Positions 6,381-7,729 of a stretch of DNA of 7,729 nt are shown in pieces. Position numbers and translations under genes: made by a program. Positions within the stretch are counted from its first letter, which is position 1; every line of letters starts with the position of its first letter. The notes beneath the pieces were generated by a model, which saw only the letters and a list, made by a program, of their open reading frames with translations, ran no database searches and had not been told where the DNA came from. The stretch is from a bacterium. GTDB lineage: Bacteria > Bacillota > Clostridia > Oscillospirales > Acutalibacteraceae. The stretch is from the NCBI GenBank assembly GCA_004560045.1, contig SFWF01000065.1, forward strand, positions 1-7,729, in the 5' to 3' direction.

Positions 6381-7622
6381 ATGAATTATAACGAAGCACT
6401 GAGTTATATACATTCTTTATTGGTCTTCGGCTCAAAGCCCGGACTTGAAAGAATATCCGAGCTTCTTTCCAAACTCGGCAATCCGCAGGACGATCTTAAA
6501 TTCATCCACGTTGCGGGTACCAACGGCAAGGGCTCGACCTGTAATATGCTTTCTTCGGTCTATAAAAAGGCAGGCTATAAGGTAGGACTTTATACATCTC
6601 CCTATATCGTCGACTTTCGTGAGCGAATTCAGCTAAACGGCGAGTATATCCCCAAAGAAGACCTTGCCCGACTTACAAAGACGGTTATGGAGACCGAAAT
6701 AGAGGTTACCGAGTTCGAGTTTATTACGGCTCTTGCCTTTTTATGGTATTCAGAGCAGAAATGCGATATCGTTATTTTAGAGGTCGGTCTCGGAGGCCGT
6801 TTTGATGCCACGAACATTATCAAAGCCCCCCTTTGTTCGGTCATTATGAAGATAGACTACGATCATACTGCTATCTTAGGCGATACGATCGATAAAATAG
6901 CCTTTGAAAAATGCGGTATAATCAAAGACGACTGTCCCGTAGTTTCCTATCCTCTGCAGGCTCCTGCCGCAATGGAGGTTATTGCTTCCTCTGCCAAAAA
7001 TCTTACCCTTCCCGATACCGAGAAGATAAAGGTGCTGGATTCCTCAATTAAAGGTAATTCATTTATGTATAAGGATATTCCCTTTAAAACGAAGCTTATC
7101 GGAGCTCATCAAATTTATAATGCCGTAACCGCTATCGAAGCCGTAGCCGTCGCAGGACTTCCCGTAGAAGCCGAAGCCTTGACAGAAGGTATCGGAACAG
7201 CTACCGTTCCTGCACGACTTGAGCTTATAAGCGACGACCCTATCGTTTTCCTCGACGGTGCTCATAATCCAAACGGGGCCGAGGCTCTTTCCGAGTTTAT
7301 GAAAAATTACAGCGGAGAGATAGTCGCCGTTATGGGAATGATGGCCGATAAAAACTGCAAGGGATTTTTAAGCGAGGTTTTAAAATACTGCTCCGACGTT
7401 ATAACCGTAACCGTAAAGGAAAATCCCCGTACAATATCGGCTGAGGATCTTGCCGACCTTGCGAAAGAGTTTTGCGCCTCCGTAACCGTCGCTGAAAGCT
7501 ATAGCAAAGCCCTCGATATAGCCAAAGCTAAAACCAACAATAAAAAGCCTCTTTTCGTCTTTGGCTCGTTATACCTTGCCGGCGCTATCAGAGAAGAACT
7601 TATTTCCCGTTATAATCCTTAG
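6381..7622 (+). CDS. folC: Folylpolyglutamate synthase / dihydrofolate synthase
   Basis: Mur-ligase-type ATP-dependent enzyme that adds glutamate to dihydropteroate and/or to (tetrahydro)folates, making polyglutamates retained in the cell. It has 413 residues, normal for the family. The P-loop is GTNGKGS (46-52), followed by YTSPYIVDFRERIQLNG with the family's SP(h)-RERI signature. Further motifs are EVGLGGRFDATN (134-145), DHTAILGDTIDKIA (161-174), and EKCGIIK (176-182), whose first Lys is the likely carbamylated residue. The C-terminal ligase domain has PARLELI and DGAHNPNGAEAL (292-303). Cys replaces the common Ala in EKAGIIK, a minor change. Whether it is bifunctional (FolC) or only a polyglutamate synthase (FPGS) cannot be told from sequence alone; no other folate gene is in the window. 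The valS-folC order matches B. subtilis. Its expression must come from valS read-through or from a promoter inside the valS end. Confidence 0.96.
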   Translation: MNYNEALSYIHSLLVFGSKPGLERISELLSKLGNPQDDLKFIHVAGTNGKGSTCNMLSSVYKKAGYKVGLYTSPYIVDFRERIQLNGEYIPKEDLARLTKTVMETEIEVTEFEFITALAFLWYSEQKCDIVILEVGLGGRFDATNIIKAPLCSVIMKIDYDHTAILGDTIDKIAFEKCGIIKDDCPVVSYPLQAPAAMEVIASSAKNLTLPDTEKIKVLDSSIKGNSFMYKDIPFKTKLIGAHQIYNAVTAIEAVAVAGLPVEAEALTEGIGTATVPARLELISDDPIVFLDGAHNPNGAEALSEFMKNYSGEIVAVMGMMADKNCKGFLSEVLKYCSDVITVTVKENPRTISAEDLADLAKEFCASVTVAESYSKALDIAKAKTNNKKPLFVFGSLYLAGAIREELISRYNP

Positions 7623-7624
7623 TT

Positions 7625-7654
7625 TCGACACCCGTTTTCAACATATTATATATC
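7625..7654 (+). promoter_or_regulatory. Weak candidate promoter after folC
   Basis: TCGACA (7625-7630, 5 of 6 to TTGACA) is followed after 18 bp by TATATC (7649-7654), or after 16 bp by TATATA (7647-7652), each 4 of 6 to TATAAT. Initiation would fall near 7659-7661, inside the left arm of the following hairpin, so such a transcript would escape that terminator and could serve the gene at 7711. The region is AT-rich, so chance matches are easy. Confidence 0.25.
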
Positions 7655-7655
7655 T

Positions 7656-7693
7656 GCAAGCCTTTATAATACTATAGAGGCTTGTCTTTTTTT
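7656..7693 (+). terminator. Intrinsic terminator after folC
   Basis: CAAGCCT (7657-7663) pairs with AGGCTTG (7678-7684). The stem extends inward through one G-U pair and four A-T pairs to a 4-nt loop (7669-7672). A run of seven T (7687-7693) follows the stem closely. This is the clearest Rho-independent terminator in the window and should end the folC transcript. Confidence 0.9.
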
Positions 7694-7697
7694 ATTT

Positions 7698-7704
7698 AAG
7701 GAGG
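7698..7704 (+). promoter_or_regulatory. Strong ribosome binding site of the next gene
   Basis: AAGGAGG is a full match to the anti-Shine-Dalgarno core. It is followed by six T and then ATG at 7711, near-ideal spacing. It begins only 4 nt after the preceding terminator's T-tract. Confidence 0.88.
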
Positions 7705-7710
7705 TTTTTT

Positions 7711-7729
7711 ATGAACATTAAAACTAAAG
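7711..7729 (+). CDS. Start of an unidentified protein, truncated by the window end
   Basis: ATG after a strong AAGGAGG site opens a frame of six complete codons (MNIKTK) before the window stops. The sequence is too short to identify. The Lys-rich start could fit a signal peptide or a cytoplasmic protein. In B. subtilis comC follows folC, but nothing here supports that identity. Confidence 0.7.

Noticed and set aside
1..7729. Mobile element, CRISPR array, toxin-antitoxin or defence genes
   Set aside because: All long frames are housekeeping genes with even composition. There are no spaced direct repeats, terminal inverted repeats or unexplained gaps above about 180 bp.

Overview
The window reads as ordinary chromosomal housekeeping DNA from a low-to-mid GC Clostridia-type Firmicute, most like the Oscillospiraceae/Ruminococcaceae. 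This assignment is inferred from the clostridial form of the type IIA topoisomerase pair, the strong GGAGG ribosome binding sites, the UUG start codon and the adjacent valS-folC pair known from Firmicutes. All genes are on the + strand. I found no mobile element, CRISPR array, RNA gene or accessory system.

Layout: (1) 2-1249 is the 3' part of a type IIA topoisomerase B subunit (parE/gyrB-like), cut by the window edge. (2) 1272-3506 is the A subunit (parC-like), 22 bp downstream and probably in the same operon. (3) 3507-3689 is a 183-bp intergenic region. It holds a strong hairpin after parC, two copies of the palindromic core TTGTCGACA with centres 34 bp apart (the second inside a perfect 16-bp palindrome), and a near-consensus sigma-A promoter. 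(4) 3690-6320 is valS, valyl-tRNA synthetase, with a UUG start. (5) 6330-6367 is a terminator-like hairpin pressed against the ribosome binding site of folC. (6) 6381-7622 is folC, folylpolyglutamate synthase/dihydrofolate synthase. (7) 7656-7693 is a second terminator, followed by a strong RBS and the first six codons of another gene (7711 onward).

The two topoisomerase genes encode the subunits of one heterotetrameric enzyme. valS and folC act in tRNA charging and one-carbon metabolism; their adjacency is conserved in Firmicutes such as Bacillus subtilis, but the functional link is loose.

I did not find a new biological system. The observations most worth checking are regulatory: the duplicated palindrome upstream of valS, the absence of a T-box leader where one is common, and two consecutive gene junctions where a terminator touches the next RBS. 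On the protein side, the A subunit has Ala at the position of the main quinolone-contact Ser and a short C-terminal domain without a GyrA box.
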